A DNA stretch of 64,000 bases. Source: Scatosoma sp045613545 (GTDB lineage Bacteria > Bacillota > Clostridia > Christensenellales > Borkfalkiaceae). The DNA lies in NCBI GenBank assembly GCA_045613545.1, contig JAZLBD010000009.1:175693-239692 (forward strand), read 5' to 3'. Positions within the stretch are counted from its first letter, which is position 1. The number at the start of each line of letters is the position of its first letter. Positions 27,578-37,744 of this stretch are shown here, one piece after another. A program made the position numbers and the translations under genes. The notes beneath the pieces are model-generated. The model was not told where the DNA came from. It searched no databases and was given only the letters and a program-made list of their open reading frames with translations.

Positions 27578-28479
27578 TTTTCTTCCTCTAAAAGCTCCGT
27601 CACTCGATCCACCGAAATTTCGTCGTAAGGGATCCAATGATTATTTTCCATTCGTTTGAAATAGGTGATTTGCCGTTTGGCATAACGGCGGGTGTTTTGT
27701 TTGATCGTTTCCTTCATCTTCTCGTTAGACCAACCTTCCGCAAGTCCTTGTGCCACCTCTTTATAACCGATTCCTTGCATACATTGATTGTCTGTAGAAA
27801 CGCCGTCAAAGAGCAACGATTGCACCTCTTCTTTAAGTCCGTTTTCGAACATAATATCCACTCGTTTTCCGATTCGCTCATACAAAAGATCGCGCGGATA
27901 GTCTATGCACACGCCGACGAAATCAAACCGAGGCTTGTTATCGTCCTTTTGCGCCGATTTTTTTTGCCCCGTCGTTTCATAAATTTCAAGGGCGCGAACC
28001 ACCCGTTTTACGTCGTTTTCATGCAAAATAGAGGCGCTCTCCGGATCGACGGAGGCGAGCAAGGAATGGAGGTGTTCCTTTCCTTTTTCCCTTAAAACCT
28101 CTTCGTATTTTTGCCGCACGTTTTCGTTTGCACCTGCGCCACCGAACGAACGCTCGTATAAAAGGGAATCGACGTAAAATCCCGTCCCACCGCAAATAAT
28201 CGGCGTTTTCCCCTCTTCAAACAAGCGATCGACAACCTCTCGCGCTTTGCTTTTATAATCGCTTACCGAAAAGCTTTCTTTTGGGGATACGACGTCGATT
28301 AAATGATGGGGAATCTCCTCCCGTTCCTGCATCGTCGGTTTTGCCGTACCGATGGAAAGCCCGCGGTAGATAAGCATAGAGTCCGCGGATATAATTTCCG
28401 TTTGCAAGCGTTTAGCGCACGCTACGGATAACGCCGTCTTGCCCGACGCGGTTGCACCGCAAATGACAAGCGCTTTCAT
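27574..28479 (-). CDS. miaA: tRNA dimethylallyltransferase
   Basis: 301 residues. It isopentenylates A37 of tRNAs reading UNN codons. P-loop ICGATASGKTALSVA at the N-terminus, then SADSMLIYRGLSIGTAKP, HHLIDVVSP and GGTGFYVDSLLY. The product is the substrate of MiaB, encoded upstream in the same operon. It overlaps the mutL stop at 28479. Confidence 0.96.
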   Translation of the reverse strand: MKALVICGATASGKTALSVACAKRLQTEIISADSMLIYRGLSIGTAKPTMQEREEIPHHLIDVVSPKESFSVSDYKSKAREVVDRLFEEGKTPIICGGTGFYVDSLLYERSFGGAGANENVRQKYEEVLREKGKEHLHSLLASVDPESASILHENDVKRVVRALEIYETTGQKKSAQKDDNKPRFDFVGVCIDYPRDLLYERIGKRVDIMFENGLKEEVQSLLFDGVSTDNQCMQGIGYKEVAQGLAEGWSNEKMKETIKQNTRRYAKRQITYFKRMENNHWIPYDEISVDRVTELLEEEK

Positions 28480-30467
28480 TACACGATCCTCTTGAACATT
28501 TTTTCAAGCTCGGTTTTCGTCATTCTTACGACCACTGGTCTGCCGTGCGGACATTTAAGTCCCATATTTCCGTCCATAAGCTTAAAGAGTTCGTTCACTT
28601 CCGTCTCGGATAAATCCATACCGCCTTTTACCGCCGCCTTACATGCCGCCGTTGCGAGTTTATCTTTGATTAAGGATTCCAACCGAATGGATCTGAAACC
28701 GCTTACGTCACCTAAGATCTCGTTAAAGAATTTTTTAAGGTCGATGTCTTGTAAATCGACGGGTACGGCGGAAATTTTGAAGCTTTGCAAACCAAATTCC
28801 TCGATATCAAACCCCATCGAGCGAATGTTTTCCAAATGCTCGCGGATAAAGGACGCCTCGAACGCGTTTACGTCGAGTTTATAGGGCAAAAGCATCGGTT
28901 GAGAAACGGGCGTTCTCGTTTCTATTTTTTTCTTTAACCGATCGAAAATAAGTCTCTCGTGTGCAGCGTGTTGGTCGATGATATAAAATTCTTCGTCCTT
29001 TTCGTAAAGCAAATAGGTATTGAACAATTTCCCCGCGTATCGGCAAGCGGTAATATCAATTCTATTTTGTTTCGCCTTTTTCGCCTCTTCTTCCAAAAAC
29101 CGCTTGTTTTCCACAAACCAGTCCTTTTCTTTTTTATCCTCTTTGCGCACCTCGAAAGTCGTATCGGGGGCGGTAAGACCGGGATAGAGGTCGAGTAAAC
29201 CGCTTTTCTTTTTCTCTTCCCTCTCAAAGCGAGGGGTTTCCTCCGCCTCTTCTTCCATTTTGTTCAAACGCTTAAAATATTCTTCCGAAACGTCCGATTT
29301 ATCCTCTTTTTTGACCGAGGGAAGGTCAAAGGGAAGATCGTCGATCGAGGATTGCTTTTCGTCCTCTTTCAAAAAGGCAACCTTTCTAAACCCGTCGTTT
29401 TTTTCCATTTCCTTTTTCGCGTCTTCATAGGTAAACGGAATTTCCGCCTGTTTTTGCGTTTGGGGAAGGTAATCGAGCGCTTTTGCGTTGCCGTCAAGCA
29501 CCGCGGAAACGACGTTATATAAACAGCCGTAAATGATGCGGTTGTTCGCAAACCGTACGTCCGATTTGTTCGGGTGTACGTTGACGTCCACGATTTCCGT
29601 CGGCACTTCTATATGCAAGACGTAAAACGGAAATTGCCGTTTCATAAGATAGCTTGCATAAGCGTTTGTCATCACCGCGGAAATGGTTGCATTTTGGATA
29701 TATCTACCGTTCAAAAACACGCTTTGATAGGTTTTATTCGGCTTGGAAAAATTCTGATTGCCGATATACCCACGAATTTTAATACCGTGTTTTTCCGCGT
29801 CGATCTTATACAAATCGCGCAAAATCCCCGCGCCGTAAACACTCGAAATCGCCTCTTCGTCTCCACCTCCGAACGATTGCAAAACGCTTTTTCCATTCAC
29901 GTATAAATGGAATGCGATATCCGAACGATTGAGAATAAAACGGGAAACGAAATGGATAATATCCGCCTCTTCCACCTTATCCGACTTCAAATAACCAAGC
30001 CGAACGGGAGTGTTGAAAAATAGCATTTCCACTTTTACGTCCGTGCCGTTCATCCCTGCCGACTCTACGATCTCGCCGAGCGTTCCTCCGTCGGAAAAAA
30101 GGCTATAACAATCGCCGTCTTTCGTTTTGGACGCGATCGTCATTTTAGAAACGGAGGCGATCGACGCCACCGCTTCCCCTCGAAAACCGAGAGTCATGAT
30201 CGTCTCTAAATCGCTCGCTTTTTCAATCTTACTCGTCGCGTGGGGCATAAACGCAGCGTGCAGATCCTCTCTTGCAATCCCCTCGCCGTTGTCGATGACG
30301 CGAATGAGTTCTTTTCCGCCCTTTTCTACGTAAATTTCAATTTCCGTAGCCCCCGCGTCGATGGAATTTTCCACGAGCTCTTTCACAACGGAATAAGGGC
30401 GATCCACCACTTCCCCTGCGGCGATTCGGTTGTACACTTGCGCAGGTAAAATATTGATCTTAGACAT
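28479..30467 (-). CDS. mutL: DNA mismatch repair protein MutL
   Basis: 662 residues. N-terminal GHKL ATPase (ELVENSIDAGATEIEI, DNGEGI, PHATSKI, GFRGEAVASIASV), a linker of about 150 charged residues, and a C-terminal dimerisation domain with DQHAAHERLIFD, the endonuclease motif of MutL from bacteria without MutH. Start chosen at ATG 30467 (MSKINIL), preceded by GGTGGAAAG; it overlaps the mutS stop by 8 bases. Confidence 0.96.
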   Translation of the reverse strand: MSKINILPAQVYNRIAAGEVVDRPYSVVKELVENSIDAGATEIEIYVEKGGKELIRVIDNGEGIAREDLHAAFMPHATSKIEKASDLETIMTLGFRGEAVASIASVSKMTIASKTKDGDCYSLFSDGGTLGEIVESAGMNGTDVKVEMLFFNTPVRLGYLKSDKVEEADIIHFVSRFILNRSDIAFHLYVNGKSVLQSFGGGDEEAISSVYGAGILRDLYKIDAEKHGIKIRGYIGNQNFSKPNKTYQSVFLNGRYIQNATISAVMTNAYASYLMKRQFPFYVLHIEVPTEIVDVNVHPNKSDVRFANNRIIYGCLYNVVSAVLDGNAKALDYLPQTQKQAEIPFTYEDAKKEMEKNDGFRKVAFLKEDEKQSSIDDLPFDLPSVKKEDKSDVSEEYFKRLNKMEEEAEETPRFEREEKKKSGLLDLYPGLTAPDTTFEVRKEDKKEKDWFVENKRFLEEEAKKAKQNRIDITACRYAGKLFNTYLLYEKDEEFYIIDQHAAHERLIFDRLKKKIETRTPVSQPMLLPYKLDVNAFEASFIREHLENIRSMGFDIEEFGLQSFKISAVPVDLQDIDLKKFFNEILGDVSGFRSIRLESLIKDKLATAACKAAVKGGMDLSETEVNELFKLMDGNMGLKCPHGRPVVVRMTKTELEKMFKRIV

Positions 30468-33075
30468 TCTTTCCACCACCTATCTTTTCTTTTAAGTCGC
30501 CGAGGAATACGAGCGCTTGCATCGGCGAAAGGGTATTGATATCGGTATCCCGTAAAATCTTTTCCACTTCGCTAAGCGCTTCTTCCTTTTCCTCTTCTTC
30601 CGCCTCAAAAGCGTTGTTGCCAAAGAGGAAATTTCTCGTCACGTCCGCTTTTTCAAGCGTTTTTAAGATTTCTTTGGCGCGCGCCGTCACCTCTTTGGGA
30701 ACGCCTGCAAGCGATGCCACTTCGATCCCGAAACTGCGGTTTGCACCCCCTCGCGCAATCTTGCGTAAAAAGACGATGCTCCCCGCCATTTCACGCACCA
30801 TAATCTTGTAATTTTTCACGCCGTCGATCCGGTTCTCGAGTTCGGTAAGCTCGTGATAATGGGTGGCGAACAGCGTTTTCGCTTTGACGTGCTTCGTTAA
30901 ATATTCAATCACCGACCAAGCGATACAAAGCCCGTCGTACGTACTTGTACCACGCCCAACCTCGTCTAAAATCAGCAAACTGTCCTTCGTCGCGTGAAGA
31001 AGAATGGAAGCCACTTCCGTCATTTCCACCATAAACGTACTTTGATCCAAAATCAAGTTATCGCTTGCGCCCACGCGGGTGAAAATTCGATCGCATACGG
31101 GAATTTCCGCTTTCCTTGCAGGCACGAAACAACCGATTTGCGCCATAATAACAATCAAGGCAACTTGTCGCATATACGTACTCTTCCCCGCCATATTCGG
31201 CCCCGTAATAATCGCGCTACGGTTTTCTTCGTTGTCCAAAACAACGTCGTTGGGAACGAACCGTTCTTTGGAAAGCGCTTCCACGACGGGGTGACGTCCC
31301 TCGCTGATTAAAAGGGGCGTTCCGCTTTCTTTGATGGTGGGACGAACGTATTTTTTCTCTTTAGACACGGTCGCAAACGCCGTGATACAATCGAGCAATG
31401 CTAAAGACACGGAAATATTCTTAAACCGCTCGATGTGTTGCGAGAGAATAAACAGCAGTTCCTTATACAAACTCTCTTCCAAGCGAAGCGCTTTTTCCGC
31501 GCTCGTCAAGATTTTTTCTTCTAAAATTTTGAGTTCTTCCGTAATATACCTCTCGCCCGTCGTCAAGGTTTGCTTGCGGATATAATGCCCCGGCACTTTG
31601 TCTTTGAAAGAATTGCTCACTTCAATATAATACCCGAACACGCGGTTATACCGAATTTTCAGCGTCTTAATCCCCGTCTCTTCCCTTTCGCGTGCTTCGA
31701 TTTCCAAAACCTTGTCCTTGCTATATCGGTCGATGTCGCGAAGCTCGTCAAGTTCCGCGTTGAACCCACTGCGAATATACCCGCCGTCTTTCATAAGAGC
31801 GGGCGCGTCGGGGTCGATCGCCGTCGTCAAATGTTCGGCAAGATCGCTAAGATCGGGAATGTTGCTTGAAATATCCCGTAAAATCGGCGAAGCGAATCCG
31901 GAAAGTTGGAACTTCACCGACGGCAACGCGCCAAGCGAGGAGGCGAGCGCCAAGCAATCGCGAGGATTGAAATTACCGTTCGAAAGTTTCCCCGAAAGTC
32001 GTTCGATGTCTTTGACTTCTTTTAACGTTTCCGCAATCCCCATACGGGCAACGGTCGCGTTTACAAGCTCCGCCACCCCCTCTTGGCGATAGCAGATCTT
32101 TTCGATATTTTTCAGCGGATTTAAGAGCATTTTCGCAAGCAATCTTGCCCCCATACTCGTTTGCGTTTTGTCAAGAAGCCATAAAAGAGAGCCGTATTTC
32201 TTGCCCTCGGCGTTGCTTTTGATAAGCTCTAAGTTTCGCACGGCAATATTGTCGAGAGTCATATACTCTTCCCGATCGACGAGACGAACGGAAGTTATAT
32301 TCTTGAGTGCGTGCTTTTGCGTTTCTTTCAAATACTCCAAAAGAGCCCCCGAAGCGGAGATACATTCCTCTTTCCCCGAAAGCCCGAATGCGGAAAGAGT
32401 GAGCGTTTGACATTGTTCGAGTAAATTCTTCTCAGCATGTTTCACGTTAAACGCCCAAGGCACGTAGCAAGAAAATACAGGGAGTAAACGGTGCTTGACT
32501 TCTTTATAGTCCTTCGTTTCCATCACCATCTCTTCGTTTGCGATAATTTCCGCAACCGAGAGACTGAGCAAAAGATCTATCCCCTCATCCATCGCGTTTT
32601 CGCCAAAGAAGGAGCAAACGGAAAATTCGCCCGTCGTGATATCCGCCCAAGCGATCGCAACTCCGCCGATAAACCGATAGGCGCAGGCGATATAATTATT
32701 CTTTCGATCGTCCAGCATACTGTCTTCCGTGAGCGTTCCCGCCGACACGATTTTGATAACGTCTCTTTCTACGAGCTTTTTCCCTTTAGTAGGCTCGGTG
32801 AGTTGTTCGCAAATCGCCACTTTTTCGCCGAGGGAAACGAGTTTTGCAATATACCCCTCCGCCGCGTGGAACGGGATTCCGCACATCGGCGCGCGCTCTT
32901 CAAGTCCGCAATCTCTTCCCGTGAGCGTTAAGTCTAAAAGAGCCGATACCTTTTTCGCATCGTCGAAAAACATTTCGTAGAAATCGCCAAGACGGTAAAA
33001 AAGTACGCAGTCTTGGTATTTTTCTTTCATTTCGCAATAATGCTTCATCATACTTGACATTCCGCTGGTATCCAT
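30460..33075 (-). CDS. mutS: DNA mismatch repair protein MutS
   Basis: 871 residues. Mismatch recognition domain with the Phe-x-Glu motif region DFYEMFFDDA near residue 30, core and clamp domains, and the ATPase GPNMAGKSTYMRQVALIVIMAQIG (key residues G-K-S) near residue 610, DEVGRGTS and TLFATHYHEL. I placed the start at 33075 (MDTSGMSSMMKHY), where conservation begins; the longer frame would overlap miaB. Confidence 0.96.
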   Translation of the reverse strand: MDTSGMSSMMKHYCEMKEKYQDCVLFYRLGDFYEMFFDDAKKVSALLDLTLTGRDCGLEERAPMCGIPFHAAEGYIAKLVSLGEKVAICEQLTEPTKGKKLVERDVIKIVSAGTLTEDSMLDDRKNNYIACAYRFIGGVAIAWADITTGEFSVCSFFGENAMDEGIDLLLSLSVAEIIANEEMVMETKDYKEVKHRLLPVFSCYVPWAFNVKHAEKNLLEQCQTLTLSAFGLSGKEECISASGALLEYLKETQKHALKNITSVRLVDREEYMTLDNIAVRNLELIKSNAEGKKYGSLLWLLDKTQTSMGARLLAKMLLNPLKNIEKICYRQEGVAELVNATVARMGIAETLKEVKDIERLSGKLSNGNFNPRDCLALASSLGALPSVKFQLSGFASPILRDISSNIPDLSDLAEHLTTAIDPDAPALMKDGGYIRSGFNAELDELRDIDRYSKDKVLEIEAREREETGIKTLKIRYNRVFGYYIEVSNSFKDKVPGHYIRKQTLTTGERYITEELKILEEKILTSAEKALRLEESLYKELLFILSQHIERFKNISVSLALLDCITAFATVSKEKKYVRPTIKESGTPLLISEGRHPVVEALSKERFVPNDVVLDNEENRSAIITGPNMAGKSTYMRQVALIVIMAQIGCFVPARKAEIPVCDRIFTRVGASDNLILDQSTFMVEMTEVASILLHATKDSLLILDEVGRGTSTYDGLCIAWSVIEYLTKHVKAKTLFATHYHELTELENRIDGVKNYKIMVREMAGSIVFLRKIARGGANRSFGIEVASLAGVPKEVTARAKEILKTLEKADVTRNFLFGNNAFEAEEEEKEEALSEVEKILRDTDINTLSPMQALVFLGDLKEKIGGGKNV

Positions 33076-33089
33076 AGTTAAACCCCTTT

Positions 33090-34409
33090 TTATCTTGTCG
33101 TTTCTCCGTAAAGAGAAATTCCGTTCACTTTCGTCACCTTGAGTTTCACAAGCTCGCCGATACAGTTTCTCGCGCTCGTAAAATACCCCATTCGACCGAA
33201 TTCGTCCCTGCCCATATACAATTTCTTTTTCTCGTCGTAGTCCTCGCAAAGAATTTCCACCGTTTTTCCAAGGTATTTTTCCGATTTTTTCCGCGTGAGG
33301 GAGTTGACGAGTTCTACAAGGCGCATAATCCGATCTTTTTGCACCTTTTCGTCCACTTGGTTTTCCATCGTGGCGGCTTTCGTGCCCGTACGCTTGGAAT
33401 AGACGAAAGTGAAAGCGGAGGCAAAATCCACTTCTTTAACGAGTTTTTCCGTCGCTAAATAGTCCTCTTCCGTCTCCCCGGGGAACCCCACGATAATATC
33501 CGTCGTCACTTCCGCTTCGGGTAAGATTTCTTTGAGCATCTTGATCTCTTTCAAGTATTTTTCGCTCGTATAACGGCGGTTCATTTCTTTCAAAATCCGA
33601 TCGGACCCCGACTGTACGGGAAGATGCACGAGCCGACAAATTTTTCGATGCTTTTTCATCACTTCCACCACGTCGCGATTAAAATCTTTTGGATGGCTCG
33701 TCATAAACCGCAAGCGAAAATCCCCCTCGATCGACGCCACGGCGTCTAAAAGCTCGGCGAACGTCATATCCGTTTGACCATCGGAGCCGTAGGAATTGAC
33801 GTTTTGCCCAAGCAAGGTAATTTCTTTATATCCGTCTTCTACGAGCGCTTTCACTTCCGCCAAAATATGCTCGGGTTTTCTCGAACGCTCTCTGCCCCGA
33901 ACGTAGGGCACGATGCAGTAAGAACAGAAATTGTTGCACCCGTACATAATATTTACCCAAGCGTTGGGATAGCTCGTGCGAAACGGGACGATCCCCTCGA
34001 CGATTTCCCCCTCTTTTTCGCGGATTTCCATCACCCGTTTCTTCTCTTTTCGCTTTCGCTCGATAAGAGTTATCAACTCTTCCAAATTCAGCGTTCCAAA
34101 GAGTATATCAATAAACGGGAATTTCTTTTTCAAAAGTTCCGCTTTCCCCGCCTCTTGCGTCATACAACCGCCGACGGCGATGATGAGCTGGGGGTTTTTC
34201 TTCTTTAATTTTTTGAGGGCGCCGATATTCCCAAACGCGTGATTTTCCGCGTTTTCTCGAATACAACACGTGTTGAAGAGAATGACGTCCGCCTCTTCTT
34301 TTTCTTGCGTGGAAACGTAGCCCGCGCCTCGAAGAAGCCCCGCCATTTTTTCCGATTCGTGTATATTCATTTGGCAACCGTAGGTCACGATAAAGTATTT
34401 TTTGTTCAT
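33090..34409 (-). CDS. miaB: tRNA-2-methylthio-N6-dimethylallyladenosine synthase
   Basis: 439 residues. Radical SAM methylthiotransferase. N-terminal UPF0004 domain with cluster cysteines in YGCQMNIHES and TCCIRENAE, the radical SAM motif CNNFCSYC near residue 152, and a C-terminal TRAM domain. First gene of the miaB-mutS-mutL-miaA-ynbB run. Confidence 0.96.
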   Translation of the reverse strand: MNKKYFIVTYGCQMNIHESEKMAGLLRGAGYVSTQEKEEADVILFNTCCIRENAENHAFGNIGALKKLKKKNPQLIIAVGGCMTQEAGKAELLKKKFPFIDILFGTLNLEELITLIERKRKEKKRVMEIREKEGEIVEGIVPFRTSYPNAWVNIMYGCNNFCSYCIVPYVRGRERSRKPEHILAEVKALVEDGYKEITLLGQNVNSYGSDGQTDMTFAELLDAVASIEGDFRLRFMTSHPKDFNRDVVEVMKKHRKICRLVHLPVQSGSDRILKEMNRRYTSEKYLKEIKMLKEILPEAEVTTDIIVGFPGETEEDYLATEKLVKEVDFASAFTFVYSKRTGTKAATMENQVDEKVQKDRIMRLVELVNSLTRKKSEKYLGKTVEILCEDYDEKKKLYMGRDEFGRMGYFTSARNCIGELVKLKVTKVNGISLYGETTR

Positions 34410-34438
34410 ACTCTCCCCACTATAAAAGGATTTCTTTC

Positions 34439-34467
34439 ATTATACTCTTTTTTTTACTATTTATCAA
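34439..34467 (-). promoter_or_regulatory. Promoter of miaB operon
   Basis: Minus-strand TTGATA, 17 bases, TATAAT, about 30 bases upstream of miaB. Confidence 0.8.
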
Positions 34468-34532
34468 GTCTTTCTTCCCTTTTGCCGTATTTTTTCGTCA
34501 TAAAAATTCAAAAATAGCAAAGAATAAGCACT

Positions 34533-36749
34533 ATGAAAGTTATCCGAAAAATATTGTTGGTTCTTTTCCTTATCCCCCTTGTTCTATTGCTCGTTTCTCT
34601 CACTTGGTACTCTTTCGTGACGAGGGACGTATCTTTGCAAAAAGAACGCCTCAAAACGAGCGCGAATAAAATAGAGGTTTTCGACGTTTTCGATCGAAAA
34701 ATAGAAGACGCCGTATCCGTTTTTTCCGATCAATCGTTTTCCGTTTCTAACCTATCCCCTAAGGTCAAGTTCGCCTTTATCGACACGGAAGACAAACGGT
34801 TTTATTCTCACGGTGGGTTTGATTTTCGAAGAATCGTCAAAGCAACCTTAACCAATATCCGTTCCCGTTCGTTTGCGCAAGGGGCGTCCACCATTTCCCA
34901 ACAACTCATCAAAAACACCCACCTCACCCATGAAAAGACCATCAAACGAAAACTCCAAGAAGTCAAGCTCACGCGCGCCTTGGAAAAGAGCTTTTCCAAA
35001 GACGAAATTTTAGAAAAATACCTTAGTACGATCTATTTTGGGCATAACTGTTTCGGAATTTCTTCCGCCTCCGCCTTTTATTTTGGAAAATCACCCGAGG
35101 ATTTAACGGTTGCGGACGCGGCGATTTTAGCAGGACTCGTCAAATCGCCCAACAACTATTCCCCGTTCAAAAACCCTACCCTCTGCCAAAGCCGAAAGCA
35201 AACCGTGCTTTCGGCGATGAAAAACCAGGGGCATTTGACCGAAAACGAATACGCCGAGGCGTTAAACGCGCCTTTGCCCACCCCTAGGGAAGATTACGGC
35301 GCCGTCTCCTCGTACGCACACTCCCTCTTCGACGAATGGGCGGAGATCGTGGAAGAAAACGACGTTCCGCTCATCGGCAACATCGCCATTCACACCTATT
35401 ACGATCCGCAAACGCAAGCGCAACTTTTCAATCTTGCCAAGGATCGCACCACGGACGTATCCTTTCTCGTTTGCGATCACGAGACGGCAGGAATCAGCGG
35501 TTTTTATTCCACCATTCGAGAGAGCAAACGTCCAACCGCTTCTCTCATCAAGCCTTTACTCGTTTACGCTCCGGCTTTGGAAGAGGGTACAATCAACCTT
35601 TCCACGCCTATTTTAGACGAGCCGACCGCGTTCGGCGATTATCGCCCGCAAAACTACGGAGGAAAACATTACGGATACGTAAGCGCAAAGGAGGCTTTCG
35701 CGCGAAGCTTAAACGTTCCCGCCGTCAAAATTTTACAGGGTACGGGAGTCGAAAAATCTGCGAAATACCTAGAAAAAGCGGGGCTTTCTATCCCGAAAAA
35801 CGACTATTCGCTCGCCCTCGCTTTAGGGGGAATGAAACAAGGTTTTTCCCTGCGCCAACTCGTCTCCGCTTACAACGTTTTTCCTCGCCAAGGAGAATTT
35901 ACCCCTCTTCGTACGATTCAGAAAATCGTGATCGACGGGCAAACCGTCTATGAGCGAAAAAACGCTTCCACGAGGGTATTTTCCAAAGAAACGGCGTATC
36001 TCACCACTCGTTTTTTACAGGAAACCACGATAAGCGGTACGGCGAAAAAGCTTGGCGATTTGCCTTTCCCCGTGTTTGCAAAAACGGGTACGAACGGCAA
36101 CAAACAAGGCAATTTCGACGCCTATACAGTCGCTTTTACCACGAAAAACACCGTTGGCGTTTGGATCGGAAACGCCGACAATACCCTTATCTCTCACACG
36201 GGAGGAGGAAAATGCGCGGAAATCGCCCGATCCATTTTATCCTCCTTGCCCGCGCCAAGCGGTGATTTCCCCTTGCCAAACGGCGTAAAATCCTATGCAA
36301 TCGACCGTATTTCTTACGAAAAGGAGCGAAGAATCGTATTGGCGGACCCCCTTTCGCCCTCCGCCTATACGAAAGAGGAACTCTTCTCGGAAAAATATCG
36401 CCCTACGACGGGGTCCAAACGCTTTTCAACCCCCTCTATTCCAGAGCCAACCTTCACTTTGGAGGGCAACGTCTTTACCCTTTCCTTGCGCGATTTTCCC
36501 ACCTATTACAGGTATAAAATCGAACGTTTCGACGGGAAAGACTCCAAGGTGGTATACTTTGGAGGTTATACGGAAACGATTACGGACGAATTGAGGGAAG
36601 GCGAGAGCTACGTCTACCGCGTCACCCCTTATTTTTTGGAGAACGAGGGGTTGAGCGTATCCTTGCCTACCCTATCGTTAGAAAGAGGAAGCACCGTTCC
36701 GATACAACCACCGCCCGACATCGTCGATACCCCTTGGTGGGAAGAATAA
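34533..36749 (+). CDS. Class A penicillin-binding protein
   Basis: 738 residues: one N-terminal TM helix, a GT51 glycosyltransferase (FIDTEDKRFYSHGGFDFRRI, GASTISQQLIKN) and a transpeptidase domain with the SxxK serine in RPTASLIKPL (about residue 335) and KTG in FAKTGTNGNK (about residue 505). After about residue 650 there is a fibronectin-like beta-rich tail and a proline-rich end. It polymerises and cross-links peptidoglycan outside the membrane. Shine-Dalgarno is weak. Divergent from miaB, terminator after it. Confidence 0.94.
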   Translation: MKVIRKILLVLFLIPLVLLLVSLTWYSFVTRDVSLQKERLKTSANKIEVFDVFDRKIEDAVSVFSDQSFSVSNLSPKVKFAFIDTEDKRFYSHGGFDFRRIVKATLTNIRSRSFAQGASTISQQLIKNTHLTHEKTIKRKLQEVKLTRALEKSFSKDEILEKYLSTIYFGHNCFGISSASAFYFGKSPEDLTVADAAILAGLVKSPNNYSPFKNPTLCQSRKQTVLSAMKNQGHLTENEYAEALNAPLPTPREDYGAVSSYAHSLFDEWAEIVEENDVPLIGNIAIHTYYDPQTQAQLFNLAKDRTTDVSFLVCDHETAGISGFYSTIRESKRPTASLIKPLLVYAPALEEGTINLSTPILDEPTAFGDYRPQNYGGKHYGYVSAKEAFARSLNVPAVKILQGTGVEKSAKYLEKAGLSIPKNDYSLALALGGMKQGFSLRQLVSAYNVFPRQGEFTPLRTIQKIVIDGQTVYERKNASTRVFSKETAYLTTRFLQETTISGTAKKLGDLPFPVFAKTGTNGNKQGNFDAYTVAFTTKNTVGVWIGNADNTLISHTGGGKCAEIARSILSSLPAPSGDFPLPNGVKSYAIDRISYEKERRIVLADPLSPSAYTKEELFSEKYRPTTGSKRFSTPSIPEPTFTLEGNVFTLSLRDFPTYYRYKIERFDGKDSKVVYFGGYTETITDELREGESYVYRVTPYFLENEGLSVSLPTLSLERGSTVPIQPPPDIVDTPWWEE

Positions 36750-36788
36750 AAAAACTCCCCACGGCAAAAGCCGTGGGGAGGTTTTTTT
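36748..36788. terminator. Terminator between PBP and YitT genes
   Basis: CTCCCCACGGC / GCCGTGGGGAG stem, 4-base loop, A and T runs on the two sides. Confidence 0.9.
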
Positions 36789-36794
36789 GTCCTT

Positions 36795-37730
36795 TTACAG
36801 TTTCCGTTTGGGTTTTTCTATCGTCCAACCCTCGCCGGAAATTTCGTGCGCTCTATGAATGGTCATAAACGCCTTTTTGTCGACTTTATGCACGATATCC
36901 ATCAGCTTTGCGTACTCGCTCATATTAAACGAAACCATCAATAGCGTCTTTCCCGTTTTAGAATATCCGCCCGTCACGTTCATAATCGTCGTCGTACGAT
37001 CCATATCCCGAATGATCGCCTCGTTGATACTTTCGTAGTGCGACGAAATAATATGCGCGACGAACGCCGCCTTACCGCCAAGGAATACCTTATCCACCAT
37101 CACCGCGCCGATAAACGCAGAAATAATACCAAGAAGCGTGAGTACGAAATCGCCCAAAATAAACATACCGAGCACCACCGTTCCGCCGTCTATTAAAAAC
37201 ATTGCCACGGAATTTTTCAGTTTTTTGAAAATCTTGCAAAGGGTAAAAGCAAGAACGTCCACGCCACCCGTAGAACCACCGCCCAAGAAAGTTAACGCGC
37301 AACCGACGCCGACGCAAACGCCACCAAACAGCGAGGCTAAAAGCATCGCGCTTTCCGCATACGCCTCGTAGCGTGGCCCGTTCAAGGCGAAAAATCCGTC
37401 AAATACGCTCGCGTCCGCCAGCTTGAAAAACACAGGCAACGCCGACGTGTAAACGACGGTGGAAAGCAGTGTTTTCAAAGAAAAACCCTTGCCCAATATC
37501 AAAAATCCTAAAAAGAAAAACGACCAAGAGAGAATGACGATAATCCAGTCGATTTCAAGCTCAAACGGTATAATCTTATGCAAAATAATCGCTATGCCCG
37601 AAACACCGCCCGTGACGAGGTCAAAAGGGACTAAAAATACCGCAACCCCGAACGCGAGCACCAACGTGCCGAGCACGACGAACCCTATATTTTTGGAAAC
37701 CATAAAAAGTTCCGTTTTGGTGAAACGCAT
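36795..37730 (-). CDS. YitT-family membrane protein
   Basis: 311 residues: five to six TM helices in two repeated halves (DUF161 type, LVPFDLVTGGVSGIAIIL, FLGGGSTGGVDVLAF) and a C-terminal ferredoxin-like DUF2179 domain (VNVTGGYSKTGKTLLMV). The family is widespread in Firmicutes and without a firm function. Last gene of a minus-strand run starting at 42598. Confidence 0.9.
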   Translation of the reverse strand: MRFTKTELFMVSKNIGFVVLGTLVLAFGVAVFLVPFDLVTGGVSGIAIILHKIIPFELEIDWIIVILSWSFFFLGFLILGKGFSLKTLLSTVVYTSALPVFFKLADASVFDGFFALNGPRYEAYAESAMLLASLFGGVCVGVGCALTFLGGGSTGGVDVLAFTLCKIFKKLKNSVAMFLIDGGTVVLGMFILGDFVLTLLGIISAFIGAVMVDKVFLGGKAAFVAHIISSHYESINEAIIRDMDRTTTIMNVTGGYSKTGKTLLMVSFNMSEYAKLMDIVHKVDKKAFMTIHRAHEISGEGWTIEKPKRKL

Positions 37731-37744
37731 CTACCTTTCCTCTC